DNA of 64,000 bases from Microbacterium binotii (GCF_021398715.1 NZ_CP090347.1:2108001-2172000); one strand, 5' to 3'. Shown: positions 12,008 to 20,821, numbered from the stretch's first letter. The notes: generated by a model not told the origin, from the sequence alone. Numbers and translations: made by a program.

Positions 12008-13158
12008 CACCCGAATCGACCGTTCACGTAGTCGAAGGTGCGCGGGTCGAGCGGCTCCGCGAACATCGCGTCCGTGTCACCGTGCTCCACGATATGACCG
12101 GGTTGCCCTTGCGACGCCAGGAAGAACGCGCACTGGTCCGAGACGCGTTGCGCCTGCTGCATGTTGTGGGTGACGATGACGATCGTCACCTCGTGGGCGA
12201 GCTCCAGCATCGTCTCCTCGATGACACGCGTGGAGGTCGGATCGAGCGCCGAGCACGGTTCGTCCATGAGCAGGACACGGGGACGAACCGCCAGCGACCG
12301 TGCGATGCAGAGTCGCTGCTGCTGGCCGCCCGAGAGCCCTCCGCCGGGTGAGCGCAACCGATCCTTCAGCTCGGACCAGAGACCGGCCTTGGTCAGACAC
12401 GTCTCCACGAGATGGTCTTTGCGGTCGCGATCGGCGCGGATACCTGTGAGCGCCAGCCCCGCCAGCACGTTGTCGTAGATCGACATCGCGGGGAACGGGT
12501 TCGGCTTCTGGAACACCATCCCGATGCGCTTCCGGGCGTCCACGACGGGGAGCGTCGGTTCGTAGATGTCGTCGCCGTCGAGGAGCACTTCGCCGGCGAG
12601 CGACGCGGAAGGCACCAGCTCGTGCATACGGTTCAGGATCCGCAGGAAGGTCGACTTGCCGCATCCGGATGGCCCGATCAACGCGGTGATCCGGCCTGCG
12701 GGCATCGTGAGCGAGACATCCTGCAGCACCTGGTGTTCGCCGAACCAGGCGGAGATCAATCGGGCGTCGAGCTGAGCGGGAGCGACGAGCGCAGCGGCAG
12801 CGAGCTGGGCCTCGGCGAACTCGAGACGCTCGCGCGTCGCGGCCGCGCCGCCGGTGAGCACGATCGCCGAAGGCGCCGGCGCAGGCGCGACCCCGCGCCC
12901 GAGGGCGCGACCGAGGAAACGCGGCCGTTGACGCTGATCGCGACGGGATGCGGGGGGCACGTCGGCGACGAGGGCCGAGTCGCGGACCACCTCGGTCACC
13001 GGTTCGTCGGAGGCGGAGGGTGTCGTCGCCGCGGAAGACGGCGCATCCGCACGATGTGCGACCGAGACCACCTCGGTGATGGTCTCGTCGTCCTCCACGG
13101 CGTGGGGCGGCGGGTAGCCCTCGGTCATGGGCGCGGGGTCGTCGTGAGGTGTCGACAT
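12007..13158 (-). CDS. pstB: Phosphate-type ABC transporter ATPase with long N-terminal extension
   Basis: 383 residues; the usual PstB has about 260. Residues from about 130 on are a standard PstB: Walker A GPSGCGKS, Q-loop FQKPNPFPAMSIYDNV, signature LSGGQQQR, Walker B VLLMDEPCSALDP and the H-loop THNMQQA. The first 120 residues are a low-complexity Pro/Ala/Thr-rich extension with two matching acidic motifs, DETITEVVS (24-32) and DEPVTEVVR (51-59). The protein should bind PstA and PstC inside the cell and power uptake. Its gene ends a cluster in which permease and ATPase genes are 9 kb apart. The ATG at 13158 has GGAG upstream. Confidence 0.9.
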   Translation of the reverse strand: MSTPHDDPAPMTEGYPPPHAVEDDETITEVVSVAHRADAPSSAATTPSASDEPVTEVVRDSALVADVPPASRRDQRQRPRFLGRALGRGVAPAPAPSAIVLTGGAAATRERLEFAEAQLAAAALVAPAQLDARLISAWFGEHQVLQDVSLTMPAGRITALIGPSGCGKSTFLRILNRMHELVPSASLAGEVLLDGDDIYEPTLPVVDARKRIGMVFQKPNPFPAMSIYDNVLAGLALTGIRADRDRKDHLVETCLTKAGLWSELKDRLRSPGGGLSGGQQQRLCIARSLAVRPRVLLMDEPCSALDPTSTRVIEETMLELAHEVTIVIVTHNMQQAQRVSDQCAFFLASQGQPGHIVEHGDTDAMFAEPLDPRTFDYVNGRFG

Positions 13159-13173
13159 GTGGACATGCTCCAG

Positions 13174-14148
13174 TCAGATGAGGTTGGGCAGAAGGACCGC
13201 GACCTGCGTGGCGGTGACGAGACCGGCGAGACCCACGAGCGGGACGAAGACGATCCAGGTCTTGCGCCAGCCGAAACGGCGCAGCGACCAGATGGCACCG
13301 AGCTCCGCCCCCAGGAGGAACTGCAGCCCGAAGATCAACGCCCAGACCGTCCGGAGGTCGGTGGCCAGCGCCCTGTCCTGCGGAGGGAGCGTGACGGAGC
13401 TGGTCTGGCGTGCACCGCGGGGCTTCCCCTCCCCCACGAGCATCGCGTCCACGTACTGCACGCCCACGGGGGCGAGAGGTCCGCCACGAGCGGTCATGAG
13501 GATGAGGCGACTCTCGCCCGCTCGGGGGTTCGCAGGCGCGGGATCGCCGGCGTACCGCGTTCCCATCGTCTCGAAGACCAGCTCTCCCTGCCCGGTCGTC
13601 ACCGTGAAGCGGTCTCCGGGAGCCAGGCGGGACAGCGACCCGAAGGGGCCGCCGTAGGCGAAGGATCGCCCCATCAGCACGCTGACCCCGACCTGTCCGG
13701 GCAGTACGGTGTCGCGCCGATGTCCGGGCCCGCTCATGAGCGTGCCCGCCGATGTCCCCTCCACGACGACGTCGTGGAGACCGATCTCCGGGATGTCGAT
13801 GATCGCCACCGGATCGCCGTCCGCGAGCAGGACATCCTCGAAGTCGCCTTCCGAGACCGGCGCAGTCCCGTCGGCGAGTTCCGCACGGAAACGGTCTCGC
13901 AGCTGCTGCTGACCGGCGTGATAGGTGATGTTGCCGATCACGACGATGGCCAGCAGGAACGTCGCGACGACCGTGGCGATCATCACGAGGGTCGCGCGGA
14001 TGACGGCCTGGCGAAGCGTCAACGGGGGTCGCGGCGGACCGGGGGGCCGACGGGGCATCCGCGGGGGTCTGCCCGGCCGCTTCGCCGACTGCCGGGGTGG
14101 CGCCGGTGGCCTCGGCGGCTCCTGCGTCACAGCCACCACCGCACTCAC
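13174..14148 (-). CDS. Sortase-fold membrane protein lacking catalytic residues
   Basis: 324 residues: a cytosolic Pro/Arg-rich start (1-42), a membrane helix (48-72), an outer domain (about 100-240) and two C-terminal membrane helices (265-285, 297-318). The outer domain follows the sortase pattern: IDIPEIGL, TLMSGPGHRRDTVLPG, then GGPFGSLSRLAPGD. The catalytic His motif GHR is replaced by G160-R-S. The TLxTC cysteine motif is replaced by ILMTA, with Ala at 220, and no Arg is seen at the expected downstream place. It is therefore a predicted inactive sortase homologue, perhaps a binding or scaffold protein. The GTG start overlaps the previous stop by four bases (GTGA). Confidence 0.75.
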   Translation of the reverse strand: MSAVVAVTQEPPRPPAPPRQSAKRPGRPPRMPRRPPGPPRPPLTLRQAVIRATLVMIATVVATFLLAIVVIGNITYHAGQQQLRDRFRAELADGTAPVSEGDFEDVLLADGDPVAIIDIPEIGLHDVVVEGTSAGTLMSGPGHRRDTVLPGQVGVSVLMGRSFAYGGPFGSLSRLAPGDRFTVTTGQGELVFETMGTRYAGDPAPANPRAGESRLILMTARGGPLAPVGVQYVDAMLVGEGKPRGARQTSSVTLPPQDRALATDLRTVWALIFGLQFLLGAELGAIWSLRRFGWRKTWIVFVPLVGLAGLVTATQVAVLLPNLI

Positions 14149-14873
14149 GCGACGCCCGCGGCGGGAACGGGGCGAGGTGCGACGAGCGTCGTCGCGGTGA
14201 TCCGCAGAATCACGACCGCGAGCGCGATGAGCGCGAGCCCGGTCAGCAACAGCCACGGCAGGACGTAGACCACCGCCGCGCGGCTGACGGCCGCGGTCTC
14301 CTGTCCGTCGATCTGGGCGGGAGGAGTGAGGGTCACCCGTCCGACGACGAACGGCCACTGTCCCGAGCCGCTCAGCGTCGTCGTCACCACGCGAGTCTCC
14401 TTCGGCTTGAGCGAGTGGACGCGCACCTCGGCGCCGTCGATGCGCGCACCGAACACGGTGGCGATGCTGAAGTCGGCCGTGGCGTCGATCGTCTCCGACG
14501 AGAGGTTGCGCAACGTCACCCACAGCTCCGTCGCTCCCTCCAGCGGATTGAGCGTCGGCCGTGAGGTGCCGCCGATATCGCTGAGGTAGAGACCACCGGC
14601 GATCTCCATGTCGCCCGCGGCGGGCACCGGCGCGGGCGAGTCGGTCGCGACCGCGTTCGCGCCGGAGGCCTGTGATGCTCCGGACGACGAGCGACCCACC
14701 GACGGCGTGCTCTGGGCCGGGGCCGATGTCCCTACGACGGGCACGCTGATGCCGATGCCGTCTGCATCCGTGTCGTCCGCGTGGGCGGGGACCGCGATGA
14801 GGGACACGGCGACCAGCGCCGCGCCCGTCGCGAGCATGCTGCGCGCCCAGCCGCGCACTCGGGTCGGCGACAC
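14145..14873 (-). CDS. Exported membrane-anchored protein of the surface cassette
   Basis: 242 residues. A signal peptide (RGWARSMLATGAALVAVSLIAVPAHA, ending near residue 30) is followed by a Ser/Ala/Pro-rich linker and then a beta-rich domain (about 88-195, with ELWVTLRNLSS and HSLKPKETRVVTTTL) that looks like an immunoglobulin-type fold. A membrane helix (about 205-227) closes it. It resembles a shortened version of the DUF916-like protein encoded just upstream. The GTG at 14873 follows the upstream stop by one base and has GGGAG before it. The role is unknown; its place between the DUF916-like and pseudo-sortase genes suggests a shared envelope complex. Confidence 0.75.
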   Translation of the reverse strand: MSPTRVRGWARSMLATGAALVAVSLIAVPAHADDTDADGIGISVPVVGTSAPAQSTPSVGRSSSGASQASGANAVATDSPAPVPAAGDMEIAGGLYLSDIGGTSRPTLNPLEGATELWVTLRNLSSETIDATADFSIATVFGARIDGAEVRVHSLKPKETRVVTTTLSGSGQWPFVVGRVTLTPPAQIDGQETAAVSRAAVVYVLPWLLLTGLALIALAVVILRITATTLVAPRPVPAAGVA

Positions 14874-14874
14874 G

Positions 14875-15963
14875 TCAGCTCCCCGTTCCGACGGTCTTGC
14901 GCTCCGCGACGGCCCGCTCGGCTTCCGCGCGGGTGAACGCCATCCACTCGGCGGCCCGCTTGTCATCCCGGCGACGTCTCCAGCGCAGGTACACCACGAA
15001 GAGCCCGCCGAGCACGAGGAGGGCGACGACGATCCACGGCACGGCCCAGAACGCCGCCTCGCGGTCCACCTGCGGAGCAGGCGGCGCCTGGCCCGTTGCG
15101 CCCGTCTGATCGCCTCGTGAGTACAGGGATGCGGTCGCGTTGACGTACACGTACTGACCGATCGGGCCGAGATCGTACGTGACGGTGCGGGAGGCGCCCG
15201 GCAGGAGCTCGTCGAGGTTCTCGAGCCGACGCTCGACGAGGTCCGTGCCGAAGAAGCTCTTCGCCATCAGCACCAGGGTCGGCGCGAGGGCGACGTTGCC
15301 TTCGTTCGTGACGGTCAGCGTCACGCTCGCCGAGCCGTCGAACGGATTGAGCGATGGGTTGTACGTCGCCGTCATCCCCGTGATGTTCAGGAGCGACTGC
15401 AGGTCGCCGGCGACCCGCACGTACATGCGTGTGCCCACCCGGCGATCCACGAGGATCTGATCAGACGGCGACTGGGAGGACACGATGAGTCCGCCGGCGT
15501 GATCTCCGGGAGGTGCGTCGGCCGGGACCTTCAGCGTGAAGCGGATCGCTCGAGCATCTCCTGGAGCGAGCTCGAACTGCATCCGCGTCGAGCCGTCCTC
15601 GAGCACGACCCAGGAACCGGAGTCACTGGCTGCCGCGTTCGCGTCCAGGAGAGCGAAGTCCCCTTCCTCGGTGTTGAACGCGTCGGTGGCGTACACGGTG
15701 ACCCGCTGCGCCGTCGTGCCGGTGTTCTGCACGCGATAGCAATCCGCGACCTCCTGCCCCGGTGCCGCGTCATAGGTGAACCGCGAACGACCGTCAGCGG
15801 CTCCGGTGTCATCGCAGGGACCGCCGGCGATGGCCTCGGTGTCGTCGGCGCGCGCAACAGAGGGCGCGACGACGGTGAGAAGGCCTGCCGTCAGAAGCGT
15901 CGCCGACAACGCGATGATCGCGCGCAGCGCAAGGGCACCCGTTCGGGTTCGGGTCTCGAACAC
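14875..15963 (-). CDS. DUF916-like cell-surface protein with C-terminal membrane anchor
   Basis: 362 residues with an N-terminal signal peptide (cleavage after VARA, near residue 38). Next come two beta-sandwich-like domains: the first has a pattern of the WxL-associated peptidoglycan-binding domain (YRVQNTGTTAQRVTVYATDAFN, FELAPGDARAIRFTLKVPADAPPGDHAGGL), the second looks like the partner domain (SVTLTVTNEGNVALAPTLVL). A membrane helix at about 307-329 is followed by RWRRRRDDKR. In Firmicutes, DUF916/DUF3324 proteins bind peptidoglycan and WxL proteins. Here a WxL-like gene is directly upstream in the same operon. The start is GTG at 15963, with GGAG ten bases upstream. The family call is by pattern and not by search. 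Confidence 0.72.
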   Translation of the reverse strand: MFETRTRTGALALRAIIALSATLLTAGLLTVVAPSVARADDTEAIAGGPCDDTGAADGRSRFTYDAAPGQEVADCYRVQNTGTTAQRVTVYATDAFNTEEGDFALLDANAAASDSGSWVVLEDGSTRMQFELAPGDARAIRFTLKVPADAPPGDHAGGLIVSSQSPSDQILVDRRVGTRMYVRVAGDLQSLLNITGMTATYNPSLNPFDGSASVTLTVTNEGNVALAPTLVLMAKSFFGTDLVERRLENLDELLPGASRTVTYDLGPIGQYVYVNATASLYSRGDQTGATGQAPPAPQVDREAAFWAVPWIVVALLVLGGLFVVYLRWRRRRDDKRAAEWMAFTRAEAERAVAERKTVGTGS

Positions 15964-16072
15964 GGATCATTTACTCCATATCTGGCTGACCGCCGCGGGT
16001 CCACGCGGTGAACGGGCGGCGAACAGGGGCAAGCGATTCGCCGCGCCCGGGCGCGGGCCCGAGCGCGGCGGT

Positions 16073-16103
16073 GGGGGTGGGACGCGCCGGGCGCCCCACC
16101 CCC
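16073..16103 (-). terminator. GC-rich hairpin between the WxL-like and DUF916-like genes
   Basis: GGGGGTGGG (16073-16081) and CCCACCCCC (16095-16103) form a nine-base-pair stem just after the WxL-like stop codon. There is no U-tract. It may attenuate transcription so that the secreted WxL-like protein is made in excess over the membrane proteins downstream, or it may protect the 3' end of the message. Confidence 0.5.
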
Positions 16104-16109
16104 GGGAAC

Positions 16110-17165
16110 TCACTTCGAGACGACGGTGACCGTCATCGTCGAGGTGTAGGTGCCCGCCGGGGTTCCCAGCGGAGCAGTCAGCGTCAGCGCGGCCGACAGG
16201 TCGGTCTTGCCCGTTCCGGCGCCCGCGGGCGCCTCGGCGAACTTCGTTTCCGACGCCCCGGTGAGTGCCGACACGGCGGAGACGCCGGTGGCGGTCGTGG
16301 TGCTCTTGACCGCCGGGACGATCGCCAAGGCGGTGGGATCGATGGTGTTCGATCCGCTGGTGAAGGTGGCCACCGAGGTGTTCACCGTCCAGCCCGGCTT
16401 GGTCGCGTAGCGCTCGTCGCTGACCTGGAAGGTGGGCAAGGTGCCGGTGGACACCGACTGGCCGGCGTTGTCGAGCGTGGCCGAGCCCAGCGTGGCCTTC
16501 TCGCCGGTGGGGATGCTCAGCGAGAGCGCCCCATCGACAGGAGCAGCCACGGGAGCCTCGATCACGATCTGACCCGTGGGATCGGTCGGGTCGGTGGGCG
16601 TGGTCCCCTGCGTCGGGTACTCGTACGTCCAGTCGGCCGTACCCGCCGTGACGTGGATGTAGGCGAAGGCGCCGAGGCCCACGAACGTCACGCCGTTGTT
16701 CTTGGTGTACGCGATACCCATGCTGTAGTCGCCACCGGCGGCCTTGATGGGTGCGAACGAGGCACCGGGGAACTGGTTGAGCGCGGCGGGCGCCTGCAGG
16801 ACGCGCTTCGTGCCCGGCTCGAAGCCGATGTCGACGCGCGTCGCCCAGTCGCTGATCGAGGACTCCTTGCCCCGGGGCGAGATGAAGATGTAGGTCGACT
16901 CGGCGTCGGCGGGCGCATCGGCGAATCGCTGGTCGGGGTCGGTGGCGCTGGGCGCTCCCACGAGTCCGGTCGTGTACTCGAGCTGCGTGCCCGAGGGCAC
17001 CACGACGCCGGTGTCCAGCGAATAGAGGAAGTAGGGCTCGGGCGTGCCGTTCGGCGTCCAGTCGCCGACGGCCGCGGATGCGGCGCTGGCACCGAACCCG
17101 GCGACGCCGAGTCCGAGCGAGAGGGCGAGGCCTGCGGCCGCGACCTTGGTGATCGAGAGTTTCAT
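16110..17165 (-). CDS. Secreted protein with WxL-like C-terminal domain
   Basis: 351 residues with a clear signal peptide (KLSITKVAAAGLALSLGLGV, cleaved after ASA near residue 31). The N-terminal domain (to about 195) is uncharacterised. A TDPTDPTGQ linker follows, then a C-terminal domain with the features of WxL wall-binding domains: GSATLDNAGQSVSTGTLPTFQVSD, a tryptophan motif GW259TVNTSVATF, and an ending PLGTPAGTYTSTMTVTVVS close to the consensus AGTYTGTLTWTL. The second WxL tryptophan is replaced here by TVTVVS. It would bind the cell wall non-covalently. The ATG at 17165 has AAGGACA upstream. It is co-transcribed with the putative binding proteins. Confidence 0.72.
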   Translation of the reverse strand: MKLSITKVAAAGLALSLGLGVAGFGASAASAAVGDWTPNGTPEPYFLYSLDTGVVVPSGTQLEYTTGLVGAPSATDPDQRFADAPADAESTYIFISPRGKESSISDWATRVDIGFEPGTKRVLQAPAALNQFPGASFAPIKAAGGDYSMGIAYTKNNGVTFVGLGAFAYIHVTAGTADWTYEYPTQGTTPTDPTDPTGQIVIEAPVAAPVDGALSLSIPTGEKATLGSATLDNAGQSVSTGTLPTFQVSDERYATKPGWTVNTSVATFTSGSNTIDPTALAIVPAVKSTTTATGVSAVSALTGASETKFAEAPAGAGTGKTDLSAALTLTAPLGTPAGTYTSTMTVTVVSK

Positions 17166-17191
17166 GTCGAGATGTCCTTTGGGGTTCGGGC

Positions 17192-18292
17192 TCAGAGGGT
17201 CACGAATGCGAAGAGGGGTGCCGTCTGCGACGGCGCGAGGAATCCGAACTTCTCCTTGACCCGACGGGGGGTGCCCGCCAGACCACCGGTGAAGTTGGTG
17301 AGGCTCGTGGTTCTGCTCGGGTCGACCAGGGCCGCGAGCGAGGCGTCGTACTTCGCGTCGCCGGGGGTGATGCGCGCGCGCTCGACCACGAGGTAGGTGT
17401 CGCGACCGAACGTCGTGTTCGCGTAGTAGGCGGCGTTGGGCACGGTGCTCGCACCCGAGCCGGTCACGGCCGCGGTCCCCGACACGGCGCTACCCAGCGA
17501 GACACCCGTGGACGCGGCGACCGTGTTCACACCGGCGGCCCCGGTCACCTGAGCGGTCCAGCTGGCGACCGAGAACGGGATGATCTCCCCGGCGGCCAGC
17601 ACGGTGGCGTCGTTCTCAGGGGTGGTGTTGTTCGAGTCGATGCCCGCCTTCAGGCTCGGGTTGCCGATGGCGCCGAGGAAGAAGGAGCGCGTTCCCGAGC
17701 CGTTCTGCGGGAGGCGGGGGTTCACGGCGACACCGTCGATGGAGGTCAGCGTGCCCTCGTAGATCTGCTTCAGCTGTGCGGCGGTGAGGTTCGCCCACGC
17801 GGCCGTGCCTCCCTTGTAGATGTAGGACACGGCGTCGCGGCCGAACGGCACATAAGCGAGCTTGCCGTCGGCGTTCTGGTTGGTGCCGGGGCCGCTGGAG
17901 GAACGGGCGATGTCGACCTGGCCGGTGATGATCTTGCCGTTGTAGGCGGTGCCGGTGATCGAGGCACGCAGCGCCGTCACACCGTTGCCCGAGCCCGAGG
18001 GGCGCTGGAAGTACGGTCCGCCGGACTTCGTCTGGATCTGGCTGCCCGCCCCCGTGGACGGGAACGCGTCGAACGAGCCGATCGTGTCACCACCGCTGGT
18101 CTTGACGCGAACGGTGGAGCCGGTCACCGAGGTGCCGTTGGCGAGCGCGTTGGCAGCATCCTGGAGGGTGTCGGAGCCGACGAGCACATAACTGTTGGAC
18201 ACGACCTCGGCGTTCGCCGAGCCCGCCACGAACCCGCCCGCGACGACGACGCCGAGCGCCGCCGTCACGGCAGCAAGCCGCTTGAACTTCAT
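17192..18292 (-). CDS. Secreted PstS-like substrate-binding protein
   Basis: 366 residues with a signal peptide (AAVTAALGVVVAGGFVAGSANA, cleaved near residue 28). The mature start SYVLVGSDTLQDAANALANG and the inner AYVPFGRDAVSYIYKGG, NLTAAQLKQIYEGTLT and RLPQNGSGTRSFFLGAIG match the pattern of PstS-type periplasmic-binding folds: a first ligand loop, a hinge strand, and an SGT phosphate-type loop. No lipobox and no C-terminal membrane helix are present, so it would be secreted or held by a partner. The ATG at 18292 is preceded by AAAGAGA. It may carry phosphate or another ligand to the transporter encoded in this locus. Confidence 0.75.
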   Translation of the reverse strand: MKFKRLAAVTAALGVVVAGGFVAGSANAEVVSNSYVLVGSDTLQDAANALANGTSVTGSTVRVKTSGGDTIGSFDAFPSTGAGSQIQTKSGGPYFQRPSGSGNGVTALRASITGTAYNGKIITGQVDIARSSSGPGTNQNADGKLAYVPFGRDAVSYIYKGGTAAWANLTAAQLKQIYEGTLTSIDGVAVNPRLPQNGSGTRSFFLGAIGNPSLKAGIDSNNTTPENDATVLAAGEIIPFSVASWTAQVTGAAGVNTVAASTGVSLGSAVSGTAAVTGSGASTVPNAAYYANTTFGRDTYLVVERARITPGDAKYDASLAALVDPSRTTSLTNFTGGLAGTPRRVKEKFGFLAPSQTAPLFAFVTL

Positions 18293-18337
18293 GGTGTTCT
18301 CTTTCTGTCGGGTGAGAAGGGTGATGCGGAGGAGAGG

Positions 18338-20821
18338 TCAGAGGCGTCGGCGCAACCGGCCGACGAACGGGACAGCACCTGCGGCGGCGACGCCGGCGAG
18401 CAGGCTCATCGGAAGCGCCTGGGTCAGCGCGCCGGTCTCGGGGTCGTCCGGTGTGGCGCCCGCGGACAGCGCCCCGGATGCCGCCCCGGACGCGACGGGG
18501 TTCGGGGCGGCCGCGACCGGCGCAGCGGGCGCGACCGCGGACGCGGGCGCGGTCACAGGGGCGGGCGTTGCCGGAGTGGGCCGGAGAGTGGGTACCGGCG
18601 CCGGCGCTTTCGCGTCGATGGCGTCGGCGGCGGCGAGCGCCTGCGTGCGCCACGCCGCCGGCAACGGCGCGTATCCCTCGGGCAGCTGCCCCTGGAGGTT
18701 GCCCGGTGTCTGTCCGTCCTTCGCCGCGAAGCGGATGAAGCGCGCGTAGCTGGCCGCCACCGTGTCCGAGTTGAGAGACGTGTTCGTCGCCGCATAGACC
18801 GGGATGGCGAGCGGGTAGGCGTTCGCGTCGGCACGCACGGCCGCGGAGAACGGGTCGAGAGCGAGAACCTGCGGCTGCGATTCGGAGGCGGTCATCAGCG
18901 ACGCAGCGGCCAGGATGTTCGAGGTGTCCGGGGCGACGAACGTTCCCGCGGCGTTGCGCAGCCTCGCGGTGACCGTCTGATAGCGGTGGGCGGACGAGGT
19001 GTCGGTCATCGCGATGACCTTGCGGTCACCGACCAGATCACGCGCCTTGCGCTGCCACTTCGGCGGTTGCGCGATCGGATCCCACTCCCCCACGTTCAGT
19101 CCGTCACCGCGGAGCGCGTAGTAGGCCCCCGAAACGAGATCGTTGGTGTACGGCCGCCACGCGACGGAGTTGAGAACACGCGGCTCTCCCGCGTACGCCT
19201 CCTCCGGATCGACCTTGGGGAAGTCGTCGCGCGGCAGTTCGAGCGCATTGCCGGTCGGGTTGACGTTCGCGTCCGTGGACGCGTAGGGGTTCACCTTCAT
19301 TCCCCACGGATCCGCTTCGCCCGCGAGGAAAGCGGCCGCCTCGTCGTCCGCCAGGATGTAGTTCCACACCGCTCGCGCGTAGCCGGAACGCCCGAGCGGC
19401 ACCATGAGGTCGGCGACTGCCGGGCTCACGATGGCCTGGTCGCGCCAGGTCGGGTTCACCGAGAGGAACTCCGGGTCGAAGACGATGTTGCGCGGATTGC
19501 GACCGAGATGGCTCGTGTCGGCGTTCGTGGGCAGCGCGTCCGTGTAGCTCGACGTGAGCAGTTTCGCCAGCAGGCGCGGCGTGAGGTTCATCTCCTCGAA
19601 CGGGCGCCGCGCCGCATCCTGTTCCTCCGGCGCGGCCACGGCTGACGGATAGCGATCGACGGCGAAGGTCACGGCGATTCCGGTCAGAGCGATGGGGGCG
19701 TACGTGAGCGAATCCACCTCGCCCGCGCGGGGGCGGACGGGCTGCGACGTCAGTGCGAGCGGCGAGTCGGCCACGGTGTTCGCGCTCTCCGCCGCGTCCA
19801 TGTCGGTCGTCGTGATGAGGGTGTAGGCATCGCCGTCCTCGGCGCCGCAGAGGTTCGGCTGCCACGAGGAGACCGCGTCGCTCGCGAGCTCGGAACCGGC
19901 CAACTGCTGCTCACCGACACCGATGGCGCAGTGCGTGCCCACGGGCTGGAAGTCCAGCCGCACAGCGATTCGGTGCTTCCACTGTTCCCAGAACAGCGGG
20001 GAGGCGGTGTTCGTGCCTGCACCTCGCGGAACCACGACGAGCCAGCACGGCTGTCCGGTGACCGAGCCGTCGGTCCCGGTCACGGCCGCGCCGCAACCGA
20101 GGCCCGGTGATTGCAGGGCGGTCTGCAGCTCGAAGGTGACGGCTCCGGTCCCGGAGCTGTTCGAGCCCGCCCAGGGGATCTCGTTGGTCGTGTACCGGGT
20201 GAAGTAGGCGTTCTCGTTCAGGTTGACGCCCGGGATCCGCTGATTGTCATCGTCGATGCTGCGCACCACATCCGAGACGCCGGTGTTGGCGTCCGGCACG
20301 GTGCGGAAGGGGATGCCGGTGTAGGAGCCGTCCAACCCGCCCTTGCCGAAATAGGAGTAGCGGGCATCCTCCGGCGCGATCGCATCGGCGGAAGCGCGGC
20401 CGTCGTCCCGGCGCGCACCCGGGGTGGCGAAACCGCCGAACTGGCAGGTCGTGCGGGAAGGGAGGTACTCGGCGTCGTCGTTGATGACATCTCCCCAGCA
20501 CTGCATGATCTGGAGGAAGTTCTCGCCGCCGGTCTGACCGCTCGGCAGGGTGGATGCCTTACCGCCGGTCCACGAGACCGAGACTGCCTGCGCGACCAGG
20601 TCGGCGGTCTGCGAGACGGTGACCTTGAGATCGGGCATCGGCGCGTCGCCGAGGTAGATGTCCTGGTCCTTCGCCGTCACGGTCACTGCCGACGACGAAG
20701 AGGCATCCTCCGCGCGCGCTGCGCCCGTGACGACGAGCGACACCGACAGCACCGCCGCGCAGGTCACGATGCCTGCCGCGAAGGATCGCACCCACGTGCG
20801 GACGAGTCCGTTTCGGACCAC
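18338..20821 (-). CDS. Large surface protein with substrate-binding-like region and C-terminal anchor
   Basis: About 827 residues: a signal peptide (residues about 12-38, cleaved after AARA), a long extracellular part with several Cys pairs (QCWGDV, TCQFGG, GLGCG, QPCWLV, THCAIG, NLCGAE), a Pro/Ala/Thr-rich stalk (about 735-790), a membrane helix and an RLRRRL tail. Segments such as SASYARFIRF-type ends and PLAIPVYAATN recall PstS-like proteins, but most of it is unfamiliar. No LPXTG motif exists before the anchor. I prefer the GTG at 20821 because GGGGTG lies upstream and a TAACGT box (plus 20862-20867) puts the mRNA start near 20855. An upstream GTG at 20863 is possible. Confidence 0.75.
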   Translation of the reverse strand: MVRNGLVRTWVRSFAAGIVTCAAVLSVSLVVTGAARAEDASSSSAVTVTAKDQDIYLGDAPMPDLKVTVSQTADLVAQAVSVSWTGGKASTLPSGQTGGENFLQIMQCWGDVINDDAEYLPSRTTCQFGGFATPGARRDDGRASADAIAPEDARYSYFGKGGLDGSYTGIPFRTVPDANTGVSDVVRSIDDDNQRIPGVNLNENAYFTRYTTNEIPWAGSNSSGTGAVTFELQTALQSPGLGCGAAVTGTDGSVTGQPCWLVVVPRGAGTNTASPLFWEQWKHRIAVRLDFQPVGTHCAIGVGEQQLAGSELASDAVSSWQPNLCGAEDGDAYTLITTTDMDAAESANTVADSPLALTSQPVRPRAGEVDSLTYAPIALTGIAVTFAVDRYPSAVAAPEEQDAARRPFEEMNLTPRLLAKLLTSSYTDALPTNADTSHLGRNPRNIVFDPEFLSVNPTWRDQAIVSPAVADLMVPLGRSGYARAVWNYILADDEAAAFLAGEADPWGMKVNPYASTDANVNPTGNALELPRDDFPKVDPEEAYAGEPRVLNSVAWRPYTNDLVSGAYYALRGDGLNVGEWDPIAQPPKWQRKARDLVGDRKVIAMTDTSSAHRYQTVTARLRNAAGTFVAPDTSNILAAASLMTASESQPQVLALDPFSAAVRADANAYPLAIPVYAATNTSLNSDTVAASYARFIRFAAKDGQTPGNLQGQLPEGYAPLPAAWRTQALAAADAIDAKAPAPVPTLRPTPATPAPVTAPASAVAPAAPVAAAPNPVASGAASGALSAGATPDDPETGALTQALPMSLLAGVAAAGAVPFVGRLRRRL

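Noticed and set aside
12412..14268. Plus-strand open frame of about 600 codons
   Set aside because: It is antisense to pstB and the sortase-like gene, and very rich in His, Arg and Gly as expected of a shadow frame.
18338..18470. LPXTG sorting signal in the large surface protein
   Set aside because: The C-terminus reads GALTQALPMS before the membrane helix; there is no LPXTG-type pentapeptide, so sortase anchoring is not supported.
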